Source: Candidatus Dependentiae bacterium (GTDB taxonomy: Bacteria > Babelota > Babeliae > Babelales > RVW-14). From it: a stretch of 64,000 nt of DNA. The position numbers and the translations under genes were made by a program. The notes under the pieces were generated by a model that saw only the letters and a program-made list of their open reading frames with translations, ran no database searches and was not told where the DNA came from. Shown in pieces: positions 10,292 to 19,319 of the stretch (its first letter is position 1; each line of letters opens with the position of its first letter). The stretch spans positions 221,003 through 285,002 of the forward strand of contig JAFEAY010000025.1 of the NCBI GenBank assembly GCA_018266175.1. Direction: 5' to 3'.

Positions 10292-10870
10292 TTACTTTTT
10301 TTGAGCTGTAATTAAGTAAAATTTTTCTTGATCATTATGCTCATAACAAACATGTTCATATTCGCTTGATTCGATCAATGTTTGCATAATAAAAGCGCGC
10401 TTGTTTGCATTCCTTATATCTAAACAAAGATACAACGCGCCGCCAGATTTTAAGCTTTGTGCAATGCATCCCAGGACTTCTTTTATTGATTTATTGGCTT
10501 TAAGCCAGTCATCGGGAAATATCGATAAAATAAGATCTAAGCTTTTGCGGAAATCGAAGAAAAATGCGTCCATAGAAACAATGTGTAAATTATTGATTCC
10601 AGAGTAGTCGAGCGTTGTTTTTTCTGCCAATTTTTCATTCGGTTCTATGCTCAAAACCAACCCTTGAGGGAGAAGGTTTCGCGCAATATAAGCACTTAAA
10701 TCTTCTTGAGCATAACTTATGTTTAAGAGATGTTCTGATCCTGCAAAGCTAATTGTTTCTAAAATTTGTAAGCCAATTTGAAATTGCTTGGAGGTATTAA
10801 TACTTGCTCCATAAAGAGAACTTATTTTGAGCAATACGATAAAAATCAAAAAAAATATATGATGTTTCAT
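10292..10870 (-). CDS. Exported methyltransferase-like protein
   Basis: 192 aa with a signal peptide (MKHHIFFLIFIVLLKISSLYG) and a GGAG Shine-Dalgarno. The body has the order of a class I SAM methyltransferase in weak form: a strand plus loop region around SFAGSEHLLNISY, an acidic strand end VLSIEPNE (motif II-like), LHIVSMDAFFFDF, LDLILSIFPDDW (motif IV-like) and SLKSGGALYLCLDIR (motif VI-like). The glycine-rich motif I is not recognisable, so SAM binding is doubtful. It is on the same strand as, and downstream of, another exported methyltransferase. Confidence 0.6.
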   Translation of the reverse strand: MKHHIFFLIFIVLLKISSLYGASINTSKQFQIGLQILETISFAGSEHLLNISYAQEDLSAYIARNLLPQGLVLSIEPNEKLAEKTTLDYSGINNLHIVSMDAFFFDFRKSLDLILSIFPDDWLKANKSIKEVLGCIAQSLKSGGALYLCLDIRNANKRAFIMQTLIESSEYEHVCYEHNDQEKFYLITAQKK

Positions 10871-10901
10871 ACAACTCCAAGACGTTTGAGTGCTTTTTAC
10901 C

Positions 10902-10937
10902 TACGGGGGTTTGGTGAGTTATAACCAAACCCCCGTA
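10902..10937. terminator. Strong inverted repeat between two methyltransferase-like genes
   Basis: TACGGGGGTTTGGT (10902-10915) and ACCAAACCCCCGTA (10924-10937) form a perfect 14-bp stem with an 8-base loop. A short T-run (AAATTTTTA) follows on the plus strand only; in the direction of the flanking genes (minus) the stem is followed by GGTAAAAAG. It may act as an mRNA 3' end or stabiliser rather than a classic terminator. Confidence 0.5.
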
Positions 10938-10951
10938 AATTTTTACAGCTT

Positions 10952-11827
10952 TTATCTAAGTGGTTTTTGAGCGATTATGATTCCACAATCAAGACCCTGA
11001 TTATAGGTTCCGTCAGGGTTTTTTGTTCCGTGCTCTTCAAGCTTTGCAAGAACGTCGCGTGAAAATTCTTCTCTGCGTTCTTGTGGAATTGCTTGTCCTA
11101 AAGGAATTGCAAAAATGGTTGCCATGCGCATTTCAGGGGTTAATTTCACTGTGCCAGAATTTTGGATAAAAACTTTTCCCAAGAAGCCTGCGTGAGCAAG
11201 GCTTTCTTGATATTGTTCAATAGGAATGCTGTTAGCTAAAACTTTCTTCCCTTCATAGTACTTCTTCCATTGTGGCAATTCTGTTATTTCGCGTGCACCT
11301 TTGAGCACAGGAATTGGGTATGATTCTGTGTGATCGATGTTAAATACTGCAAGAAGTTTGCCGCCTGGTTTTAAGCTTGCGTATACGCCGCTTAAGAATG
11401 CTTCTAGTTGCTCTAGATTGTCAAACCAGTGAATGCAATGTACTGATATTGCGGCATCGAATTGTTCTTGGTAATCAAGATTGCGAGCATCTTTGAGTTC
11501 AATAGTAAGGTTTGGGAGTGGACTTGCTGTTTGCTTTTGATTTGATTTTTCAATCATGCCTTTATCGTTGTCTATAGCAACAACTGATCCCTTGTGAAAA
11601 ATTTTTGCCATGTACGCTGCAAGTCTGCAGGTTCCGCATCCTATATCAAGTATTGATATTTCACTCTCCGTATCAAGGCCTGCTTGCTCAAGAAGTTTTA
11701 GGCCGTGGTTAAATTGTCCATCAGAACCTCGGTCGTATTGCTCTGCATCCCAGCTTGATTGCATGCCAAATAATGGTGTTGTAACAAGTGATACGATGAA
11801 AAATGTAAAAAATATCTGACGGTTCAT
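10952..11827 (-). CDS. Exported class I SAM-dependent methyltransferase
   Basis: 291 aa from the ATG at 11827, which has CAAGGAGACTGGT in front; the upstream in-frame ATG at 11908 lacks such a site. The signal peptide is MNRQIFFTFFIVSLVTTPLFG, followed by Met. Motif I is ISILDIGCGTCRLAAYM, motif II SVVAIDNDKGMIE, and later FDAAISVHCIHWF and SLKPGGKLLAVF, a trans-aconitate/UbiE-like small-molecule methyltransferase pattern. The protein needs SAM, which is absent outside cells, so an exported form suggests action inside a host. Substrate unknown. Confidence 0.8.
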   Translation of the reverse strand: MNRQIFFTFFIVSLVTTPLFGMQSSWDAEQYDRGSDGQFNHGLKLLEQAGLDTESEISILDIGCGTCRLAAYMAKIFHKGSVVAIDNDKGMIEKSNQKQTASPLPNLTIELKDARNLDYQEQFDAAISVHCIHWFDNLEQLEAFLSGVYASLKPGGKLLAVFNIDHTESYPIPVLKGAREITELPQWKKYYEGKKVLANSIPIEQYQESLAHAGFLGKVFIQNSGTVKLTPEMRMATIFAIPLGQAIPQERREEFSRDVLAKLEEHGTKNPDGTYNQGLDCGIIIAQKPLR

Positions 11828-12013
11828 ACCAGTCTCCTTGTTTTTAATGAGGTTGTTAACCGACCTTAAATAATTTTTTAACGGTATCATTTTTAAGACC
11901 GATAGCATAGATATTAGTCATATCTTGCCAATTAAGGACAGAGAATTGGTAATTGAGTCTTTTATGGCCCAAAGGCCCCTTTTCACCATTTAAACCCCCG
12001 GTTTTTCCTGGTT

Positions 12014-12041
12014 TTGACAAAATATTTCTGTTTGATAATAT
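12014..12041 (+). promoter_or_regulatory. Sigma70-type promoter for the 929-aa exported protein gene
   Basis: A consensus -35 TTGACA at 12014-12019, a 16-base spacer and TAATAT at 12036-12041. The -10 lies in a tandem TTGATAATA repeat (12032-12049). The predicted start point is about 28 bases before the ATG at 12076. Confidence 0.6.
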
Positions 12042-12075
12042 TGATAATATTGAATTAATCAGTGGAGGGGTCTAT

Positions 12076-14865
12076 ATGAAAAAAATTATTCAATCATTTT
12101 GTATTCCAGTTTTGATGTTTTTACTAAAAATTACATCGCTGACAGGTATGGAGCATAGCTCTGTTCAATTAAAATCAGAGTCAGATTCATTGATTATTGA
12201 TTTATCAACAAGTAGCAGTTCTAGTTCTTCAAGCAATGATGCCAATATTCATAGTCATCAAGATAGTAATCAATCACGAGAATCATTGCAGGATGATTTT
12301 GGATCACCTGAAAATAAAGCTCCACAATTGCTTGAAAATATTTTTGAGCAATTGATTGCTGATGGTAGTAAGGATCCACAAACTGGTCGAATGCTTTGTA
12401 CTGTTTTTTATCTGCGCGAGCAGCTCATTAAGCTTTTTACGTACGAAAAGATTTCAAGTTCTGAAGAGTTAGATAGCGAGCGCTATGACAATGCTTATTT
12501 AATGATAAATACGATTTATTTGAAGGCTATTGCTCTTCTTCCGTTAGAAGTACAACAACTCTTAGAAGAGCTTGACCAACATTTTGAGTTGAGTGAAAAT
12601 TCTTCTTCATTTAAAAGCTTTGCGCTGATTCAAGCCTCTAGGCATTTTTTTGCACGTAAAGTGTACAGCTTGCTTCATGAGCTTGAAAATTTTTATACGT
12701 TGGGATTGAATGTTTTAACAAATAAAAATATCGTAAAGCAGATGCAATCAACTGAGTTTGTTAAATGTTTAAATCATATTAATTTGTCAGAACAATTCGT
12801 TCTTTTTAAATATAGCTCAGAGAATTTCTTTAGTAATAAGCTTGATAAATATAGCTTTTTAGATTCAAAAATTATTATTCCAGCATTTTGGTTACAATGT
12901 GAAGCGCCAATTCAATGTATTTTTGATTTAGACGATAAGGTTCTTGAGTCAGAGATGAGTTCTTGTCAGAAAATATCAGGACTACCAGATCGCGTTGTGA
13001 GCCCAGAACAGAAGGTTTATTTGCATCAACTTTCCAGTATTATGAGTTCAGCTCAACGGCTCAAGTACTTGCTCAATGAATGTAAGCAGTTATGGACAAG
13101 AGATAAAGAGCTTTGGGCTGACTTGGATACAAAGAGCTTTATTAACGATTTTATTGATCAGACATCGGGTTTTAAGCAAGCGTACGCTCATGTGTATGAC
13201 TCTGTATTTGAGAAAATTCATGCATCGAGGGTTTCAAATTTTTCATTTAATTTATCTGAATGGGCTAAAAATTGGTTTGCTTATTTTTTCATAAATCAAG
13301 ATAAGCAAATCCAGGAACTCCCTTTTAGTAATAAATTGCCTCAAAAAATATTTTGTATTGAAAACGTGTTATCTCATAGCTCTATTGATCAGCTTGAAAT
13401 TTTGAGACAGGCTTTTGATCGAAATGTATTTTTTGTTAATCAAATTATAAACTATCATGAGCAGCAAGAACGTCTTTCTAGGTTTAAATCAGGAAAAAAA
13501 TCTAAGAAAAAATCAAAATCAGTTGTAATGGTAAAATCATTTGAGCAAAATTTACACGATCTTATTTATAATCACCTTGCTCAGAATGTAACATTTAACG
13601 ATAAGCTCGATCAAAGCTTATATCAAGCCGTTATTGAATGTGATGATTTGCGCTGTTTGCTTCTATCAAGTGGTGTTATTTTAGGTAAGAAATACGGAGA
13701 AAATCTATCGTGCTATTTGAGGTATCGCCTATCATCGCTTGAAGAAGAGGTTACGGAAAAAGATCTTGTTCAATTAAAAAGTACTTCTGAAAAGCTTCGT
13801 ATTGATATTGGTGATAATGGTTTTTTGCGTATTCCTGATCTTTATACACGCGTGGTTCATGCGTATTATCTAGAACGAATTCAAGACCGAATAAAGCAGC
13901 TTGTTAAAAGTAATGCGTTTGCTGCTGAACCTAAAAAAACAAAGAAAAAAAAGAAAAAAAGTTCGGGTCAAAAAAAGCGTTCAAAAATGCGTATTGATAA
14001 GGGCTCTCAGGATTCCCAATTGCCTTATCCTGATGCGCACGATAATTTAGATTCCGATATTCAAAATGATTCGTCTATTAAAGATTCTTCGCATTCGTTT
14101 ATTCAAGAAGATTCTTTAGTAATTGTTGAGTCAGAGCTGTCTACTTTAAAAGAACAAAATGATTCGGTCTTGGATGAAACTGTTGAGAAAATTTTGATAG
14201 GTGATTGCCAAGAAGAGTTTGCTCAATCTGGAAAATGGGTACTTGTTGGTAAGAAAAAAAAGTGTAAGAAATTAAGTCCATATAAAAAGTTTATTCAGAG
14301 TCTTCAGGAATCTTTATCAATATCTTCAGACTTCTTTTATTCTGCTGATGAAGTTATTCATTCGGGATATAATTGTGCAATCATCAATCAACCACCTTCA
14401 TCGTTTAATAAGCAAATTGGAGTAGTTCTTTATTTACAAGAAAAAAATCAAGCTCCTCACATTAAGCATTTAAAATCTTATGCTCGCATAAGAAAAGCTC
14501 GAAATCATATACTCAACAAAAAGGATAATTTTCATGATTTTTCATATCGAACTGAAGATTACCTTGAGTATGGTCTTCTGGTTGCCAGCATTGAAGAGGC
14601 TGCACATAACCAGCTTTGTTTAAGTCTGAAAAATTTTAAGCTCCCTCAAGATTGCTATGCAATTCTTATCCCAGGTAAGCTTTTATGCTTTAATCCGAAC
14701 AGCTTAAGCGCAGAAGAAAGAGAACGCGTGCTTGATCAAAATCAACCAGGAGAACCTGGTGTTTTTGCAGGAGCTTTTGTTTTCATTTTCAAAAAACATG
14801 ATCACACGTGTGTGCATCGTTGTTTTCATCAGGCAAAACTTGTAGACCAGGAAGCTGATGCCTAG
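12076..14865 (+). CDS. Large exported protein of unknown function, Lys-rich patches
   Basis: 929 aa. The start at 12076 is chosen because GTGGAGGGG precedes it, a consensus promoter ends just upstream, and a signal peptide follows (MKKIIQSFCIPVLMFLLKITSLTG, then Met). Visible regions: a Ser-rich low-complexity stretch near 44-66; a long mainly helical body; basic patches GKKSKKKSKS near 472 and KKTKKKKKKSSGQKKRSK near 620, which resemble nuclear-localisation signals of eukaryotic proteins; an acidic linker; and a compact C-terminal domain from about 735 to the end (GKWVLVGKKKK onward) with Cys and His residues. I recognise no family. A terminator follows. Confidence 0.75.
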   Translation: MKKIIQSFCIPVLMFLLKITSLTGMEHSSVQLKSESDSLIIDLSTSSSSSSSSNDANIHSHQDSNQSRESLQDDFGSPENKAPQLLENIFEQLIADGSKDPQTGRMLCTVFYLREQLIKLFTYEKISSSEELDSERYDNAYLMINTIYLKAIALLPLEVQQLLEELDQHFELSENSSSFKSFALIQASRHFFARKVYSLLHELENFYTLGLNVLTNKNIVKQMQSTEFVKCLNHINLSEQFVLFKYSSENFFSNKLDKYSFLDSKIIIPAFWLQCEAPIQCIFDLDDKVLESEMSSCQKISGLPDRVVSPEQKVYLHQLSSIMSSAQRLKYLLNECKQLWTRDKELWADLDTKSFINDFIDQTSGFKQAYAHVYDSVFEKIHASRVSNFSFNLSEWAKNWFAYFFINQDKQIQELPFSNKLPQKIFCIENVLSHSSIDQLEILRQAFDRNVFFVNQIINYHEQQERLSRFKSGKKSKKKSKSVVMVKSFEQNLHDLIYNHLAQNVTFNDKLDQSLYQAVIECDDLRCLLLSSGVILGKKYGENLSCYLRYRLSSLEEEVTEKDLVQLKSTSEKLRIDIGDNGFLRIPDLYTRVVHAYYLERIQDRIKQLVKSNAFAAEPKKTKKKKKKSSGQKKRSKMRIDKGSQDSQLPYPDAHDNLDSDIQNDSSIKDSSHSFIQEDSLVIVESELSTLKEQNDSVLDETVEKILIGDCQEEFAQSGKWVLVGKKKKCKKLSPYKKFIQSLQESLSISSDFFYSADEVIHSGYNCAIINQPPSSFNKQIGVVLYLQEKNQAPHIKHLKSYARIRKARNHILNKKDNFHDFSYRTEDYLEYGLLVASIEEAAHNQLCLSLKNFKLPQDCYAILIPGKLLCFNPNSLSAEERERVLDQNQPGEPGVFAGAFVFIFKKHDHTCVHRCFHQAKLVDQEADA

Positions 14866-14950
14866 GACTAATATTCCACGTAATAACGACGCGATTATTG
14901 TTTTGATCTGCTCGAAATAAACAATCGTTTTTTAAGCTATAAATTCTTAA

Positions 14951-14990
14951 AGTCGCAGCAAAAATATTTTGCTGCGACTTTTTATTTTTT
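14951..14990 (+). terminator. Rho-independent terminator
   Basis: Perfect 13-bp stem (14951-14963 with 14967-14979, AGTCGCAGCAAAA) with a 3-base loop, followed by TTTTTATTTTTT. Confidence 0.92.
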
Positions 14991-15125
14991 CAAGTAATAA
15001 AAATTTTTGATAGTTCTTAAAAAACTTGAAAGAGACGCCTTAAATATTTGCTGAAGTTTTTTATGAGGTGTGTATATTGGTCCAATAGTTTTACAACAGT
15101 CTCATTTTTAAGAAGGGTAGAATAG

Positions 15126-16349
15126 ATGTTTGGTATCGTTGAATACTTAATGACCGATAATCGATATATGAGTTTGGTGGGTATAGTTGCTATTTTGGGA
15201 ATTGCGTTTTTATTTTCACGCAATCGTAATCGCATTCGTCCACGACAAATTTTGACCGCACTTGCAATGCAGTTTGGTATTGCATTTTTCATTCTCAAAA
15301 CATCGATTGGAGCATCAATGTTTATGGGCATAGCTCATGGCTTTGAATCGCTCTACCGCTTTGCAGATCAAGGCTGTGCCTTTGTTTTTGGTAACCTTGC
15401 AAATTTAGAAGGTCCATGGGGCTTTGTTTTTGCCATCAAGGTTGTCCCAATCATTATTTTCTTTGGTGCACTCATGGCACTTATGTATCACCTTGGTGTT
15501 GTACAGCTTTTTGTTAAAGGATTAGCGTTTGCAATTCGCCCACTCCTTGGAACTTCTGGTGCAGAGACGTTGTCAGTCGCTGCAAACAGTATGCTTGGAC
15601 AAACTGAGGCTCCACTCCTAATCAAAAATTATCTTGCACGCATGACGCAGTCTGAAATGCTTACCGTCATGGTGAGTGGTATGGCGCACTTGAGCGGCTC
15701 AATTCTTGCCGTTTATGGCTTGATGGGTGTTCCTATTGTACATCTTCTTTCAGCAAGCATTATGGCAATTCCTGGTGCAATCTTGATTGCAAAAATCCTC
15801 ATGCCTGAAGTTGAAACGCCTGAAACACTCGCCGGTAATAAAATTGATATGAAGCCTGCAACTAAAAACGTACTTGATGCACTTTCGTCTGGCACCTCCG
15901 ATGGATTGCGTTTAGCTGTTAACGTTGCTGCAATGCTTATTGCATTCATTAGTTTAATGGCAATGGCAAGTGCAATACTTGAATTCTGTACCGGCTTTAC
16001 CTTAAGTGCTGTGTTTGGAAAGCTATTTTACGGTGTTGCTTACTTAATCGGTATTCCTGGTGTTGATTGCCAAGCTGCTGGCGTATTGCTTGGTGAAAAG
16101 CTTGTGATTAATGAATTTGTTGCATATACACATTTCATAGCATCAAATTTAACACCTCGATCAATTGCTATTTTGACCTATGCGCTTGCAGGATTTTCAA
16201 ATTTCTCATGCATTGGAATTCAGATTGGTGGTATCGGTGCTATTTGCCCAGAAAAACGTGAGCTGTTGACACGACTTGGTTTGATGGCGCTGCTTGGTGG
16301 TACGCTTGCTAACTTACTCAATGCATCAATTGCAGGTTTATTTATTTAA
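15126..16349 (+). CDS. nupC: Concentrative nucleoside transporter (CNT/NupC family)
   Basis: 407 aa inner-membrane symporter that takes up nucleosides with protons or sodium. Family signatures are present: ANSMLGQTEAPLLIKNYL (the Q-T-E-A-P substrate loop), MVSGMAHLSGSILAVY, EKLVINEFVAY and GFSNFSCIGIQIGG. There are about ten hydrophobic segments and the length is standard. The start follows AAGAAGGG. Uptake of nucleosides fits with the adenine deaminase at 52.1 kb in a salvage-dependent organism. Confidence 0.95.
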   Translation: MFGIVEYLMTDNRYMSLVGIVAILGIAFLFSRNRNRIRPRQILTALAMQFGIAFFILKTSIGASMFMGIAHGFESLYRFADQGCAFVFGNLANLEGPWGFVFAIKVVPIIIFFGALMALMYHLGVVQLFVKGLAFAIRPLLGTSGAETLSVAANSMLGQTEAPLLIKNYLARMTQSEMLTVMVSGMAHLSGSILAVYGLMGVPIVHLLSASIMAIPGAILIAKILMPEVETPETLAGNKIDMKPATKNVLDALSSGTSDGLRLAVNVAAMLIAFISLMAMASAILEFCTGFTLSAVFGKLFYGVAYLIGIPGVDCQAAGVLLGEKLVINEFVAYTHFIASNLTPRSIAILTYALAGFSNFSCIGIQIGGIGAICPEKRELLTRLGLMALLGGTLANLLNASIAGLFI

Positions 16350-16375
16350 ATAAGTTTGAAGAAACGAGAGTAGTA

Positions 16376-17041
16376 ATGAAGTTACTAAAAAATCTTTTTG
16401 TTTTGACCATTGCATGTATTTTCTTGTCTGTTTCTCTGAATGGAGTATTACAAAACGAAGAATCAGATTACGATAAATATCGTGTCATAAAATATGGGCT
16501 TGAGGTTGAAAACCCCGGTCAAAATGTCATCTATTCGATTATCCAGTTAGGTAATCCCATTGATGTCTGCGAAGTCATGGAATTGTTCTTTCGAGTAGGA
16601 AATGAAACAGAGCGGAATCAGATAGTAAACTATCTCTCAACCAAAGGTGCTTTTATAGATGGTAATGGGAGGCCTGTGCTTCATGTCGCTGCGTCGCTAT
16701 CTAGTCAAGCTCAAGCATATCGAATTATCAAATTTTTGCTTCAAGTCTTTGGTTCTCAGTATGTTAATCAACAAGATAGCGCAGGTCAGACGCCGCTACA
16801 TATTGCAGCTTTTGCTGGGCATGAACAAGTAATAAAATGTTTGTTGGAAAATGGTGCTGATGAAACTATTTCAACTCACAAGGGCAAGCTTGCTTTTGAA
16901 CTTGCTCATGATGCTGGCCATAAGGTAATTAGGGATTATTTATCAAGCTTATATCAGGAGCTCGTGATAAAAAAAAATTCAGGCTTCTCATATAACATAA
17001 CTGATTTGAAAAACCGAACGATTTGTTATTCTAATCTATAA
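16376..17041 (+). CDS. Exported ankyrin-repeat protein
   Basis: 221 aa. Signal peptide MKLLKNLFVLTIACIFLSVSLNG. Ankyrin repeats span about residues 98-185: GRPVLHVAASL, then the canonical QTPLHIAAFAGHEQVIKCLLENGADETIS, then KLAFELAHDAGHKVIRDYL. It lies 26 bases downstream of nupC. Such exported ankyrin proteins usually bind host proteins; the partner is unknown. Confidence 0.85.
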   Translation: MKLLKNLFVLTIACIFLSVSLNGVLQNEESDYDKYRVIKYGLEVENPGQNVIYSIIQLGNPIDVCEVMELFFRVGNETERNQIVNYLSTKGAFIDGNGRPVLHVAASLSSQAQAYRIIKFLLQVFGSQYVNQQDSAGQTPLHIAAFAGHEQVIKCLLENGADETISTHKGKLAFELAHDAGHKVIRDYLSSLYQELVIKKNSGFSYNITDLKNRTICYSNL

Positions 17042-17112
17042 AATGAGCTTACGGCTTTTCACTTATTTTTTTTGCGATGCGATGAGTAAAAAACAATCTA
17101 AATTATAATAAT

Positions 17113-17157
17113 CCAATAAGAAGAGGGTCGATTCAAAACCGGCCCTCTTCTTATTGG
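17113..17157. terminator. Bidirectional hairpin between convergent genes
   Basis: CCAATAAGAAGAGGG (17113-17127) pairs perfectly with CCCTCTTCTTATTGG (17143-17157); the stem extends inward by three more pairs. It sits between two convergent ankyrin-type genes and probably ends both transcripts, though no long T-run follows on either strand. Confidence 0.65.
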
Positions 17158-17175
17158 AAATTACGTTACGTTTTA

Positions 17176-17868
17176 TTAAGCGGTTAAAGCAGCTTCAAGG
17201 AGTTGTCTGCATTTTTCAAAATCTGCTCCTGATTTGAACCAGGCGCAATCGACATCTAATTCTTCCGCTTCAACTTCTGTTAGATAAGCAATATCAGTTT
17301 CAGTTATCAATAACCCATTATTGATGAGATATTCAACAATATCTGGTATGCCATATTCCAGAGCTGTTCTGAGTGCGCTGGCAATATGTTCAGGAGAGAT
17401 AATGTGTATTTCAAGTGTGTTAATTTGCTTAACGCAATCCTGTACCAGGTACTGAATATGAGTATAATGAGCTTTTTCTAGATCCTCAGTCAGCTGCGAA
17501 ACAAGGCTTACTAAATTATTCTTATTTAATTGAGCATGTTCTTCAGCTTGTTCTGTGAGAATATTACGAAGTTTTCTTGCTGTATTTGTCCGACGAGCAA
17601 GAGCACCTCTTTTCGATGAGCTATTTCCGCTGCTACGTAATTTTCCTGAACTTCTCAATTGTTTAAACATGTTTTCAGTTAAAAGGCCAGGGTATTTTTC
17701 ATTGAGCGTCTTGAGCTTGCGAACTTCATCTTCATCAAGCTTGTTTCCTTGTTCAATCTTGGTAGCAATAGATTGAATATCTTCATCGGTATAAACGACC
17801 GCTTTAACCTGCAATGTATAACTAAATACAAGTAGAACGAGTGTGCAAAGACGCGATGAAAAATTCAT
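17176..17868 (-). CDS. Exported protein with ankyrin-like C-terminus
   Basis: 230 aa from the ATG at 17868, which has a very strong AAAGGAGGCAAG; the longer frame from 17916 lacks one. Signal peptide MNFSSRLCTLVLLVFSYTLQVKA. A charged N-terminal region (EDIQSIATKIEQGNKLDEDEV) precedes a basic Ser/Arg segment and a helical region; one ankyrin-like unit is visible (ALRTALEYGIPDIVEYLINNGLLIT). The gene is convergent with the preceding ankyrin protein gene. Confidence 0.72.
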   Translation of the reverse strand: MNFSSRLCTLVLLVFSYTLQVKAVVYTDEDIQSIATKIEQGNKLDEDEVRKLKTLNEKYPGLLTENMFKQLRSSGKLRSSGNSSSKRGALARRTNTARKLRNILTEQAEEHAQLNKNNLVSLVSQLTEDLEKAHYTHIQYLVQDCVKQINTLEIHIISPEHIASALRTALEYGIPDIVEYLINNGLLITETDIAYLTEVEAEELDVDCAWFKSGADFEKCRQLLEAALTA

Positions 17869-18108
17869 CTTGCCTCCTTTATAAATAATGAACGAAGAAT
17901 ACAAAACAAAAAACATAAGAACAATAATAACTGAATGAATAAAAATTTGAATAAAAATTATTTTTATATTCAGTTATTGCTATTTGAATTGAGGTGTTTT
18001 GTGGAATTAAGGAACAAGCTAATAAAATTTTTTAATAGAGCTCTATTTTTATTCTATAATCAGATAATATGAATGTATTAGAAATATAAAATAGTAATAA
18101 GGAATTTC

Positions 18109-19314
18109 ATGCCCGCCTCTTCTTCTCATTTATCGAATAATCCATCAATGATTACGCTTATTCTTTTGACCTCATTTGCAGCAGCAGGAGCTATGCTTTT
18201 AACTCCAGCACTGCCCATGATGGCCCAATCACTTGCTATAACCGCAGAGCATGTGCAGCTTGTTGTGAGCGTTTACTTGGCCGGTTATGCCCTTGGTATG
18301 CTTCCCTATGGGCCCTTTGCTAACAGGTTTGGCCGAAAACCAACGCTCTATTTGGGACTAGTTTTGGCAATTATTGGCGCCTTGATAAGTGTTGTTGCAG
18401 GCTGTTTTCAGTTATTTGGTTTGCTTGTATTTGGGCGATTAGTTACTGCTGTTGGAGCATCAGTTGGGCTTAAAATTGCTTACACCATGGTTGGCGATTT
18501 GTATTCCGGTGCGCATGCAACACGCAAGATTGCAACGCTCATGCTTGGCTTTCCTGTTGCTTCTGCAATTGCCATGACGGTTGGCGGTTTTTTAACACAG
18601 CATGTTGGGTGGTATGGTTCGTTGTATGCATTGGTTGTATATGGCATTTTTTTACTTGTTTTGAGTACTCGTTTGCCTGAAACAACCTCAGAGTTGGACC
18701 TTGATGCATTGCGCATAAAACATATTTATCGTGGCTATGCTCGAGAAATTTTTCATATGCCCATGATTTTGAGCTCACTTCAGGTAGGAATGACTTGTTC
18801 AATTTTATATGTCTTTGCAGCAAAAGCGCCATTCTTAGCAATTAATGTTCTTGGACTTCGTCCCGATGTGTATGGCTCATTGAGCTTTTTAGCCGCGCTT
18901 GGTCAAGCAACAGGGTTATCGCTGAGTATCTATTTTGCCTACCGGCTGCATCAGCTTCAGGCCATGTTTGTTGGATTATGTGCTCTGATTACCGCAATCA
19001 TTTTATTTATTCTGGGCTTCTGGCTTTTCGGTTTTTCGCTAGTGACCTTTTTTCTCCCAGTACCACTGATGTTTATGGGTAATTCATTGGTGACATCAAA
19101 TGCAACGTCGTATGCGCTATCGGCTTCTCATAAACGGTCGTATGCATCAGCACTGGTTAATTCACTGGGATTATGTATTGCCTCTGGTGGTGTTTGTTTT
19201 TCTAATACTTTAAATTTTCAAAACCATTGGATGGTCCCCCTGTTTTTTGGGGCAGCAGCTCTTCTTGCTTTGCTGTGGTGGGGTGTTTTGTATAGAACAC
19301 AACAAAAAAATTAA
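18109..19314 (+). CDS. MFS transporter, Bcr/CflA-like drug exporter type
   Basis: 401 aa with about 12 membrane segments. MFS motif A appears as GPFANRFGRKPTL after TM2 (residues about 65-80), and the start LTPALPMMAQSL is typical of the Bcr/CflA/DHA1 subgroup. AAGGA precedes the ATG. It ends 5 bases before the convergent ATPase gene. The substrate is unknown; multidrug or small-molecule efflux is the family role. Confidence 0.85.
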   Translation: MPASSSHLSNNPSMITLILLTSFAAAGAMLLTPALPMMAQSLAITAEHVQLVVSVYLAGYALGMLPYGPFANRFGRKPTLYLGLVLAIIGALISVVAGCFQLFGLLVFGRLVTAVGASVGLKIAYTMVGDLYSGAHATRKIATLMLGFPVASAIAMTVGGFLTQHVGWYGSLYALVVYGIFLLVLSTRLPETTSELDLDALRIKHIYRGYAREIFHMPMILSSLQVGMTCSILYVFAAKAPFLAINVLGLRPDVYGSLSFLAALGQATGLSLSIYFAYRLHQLQAMFVGLCALITAIILFILGFWLFGFSLVTFFLPVPLMFMGNSLVTSNATSYALSASHKRSYASALVNSLGLCIASGGVCFSNTLNFQNHWMVPLFFGAAALLALLWWGVLYRTQQKN

Positions 19315-19319
19315 TCCTT

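Noticed and set aside
11965-11980. GGCC-AAA-GGCC hairpin before the 929-aa protein gene
   Set aside because: Too short, no T-run, and upstream of the predicted promoter.
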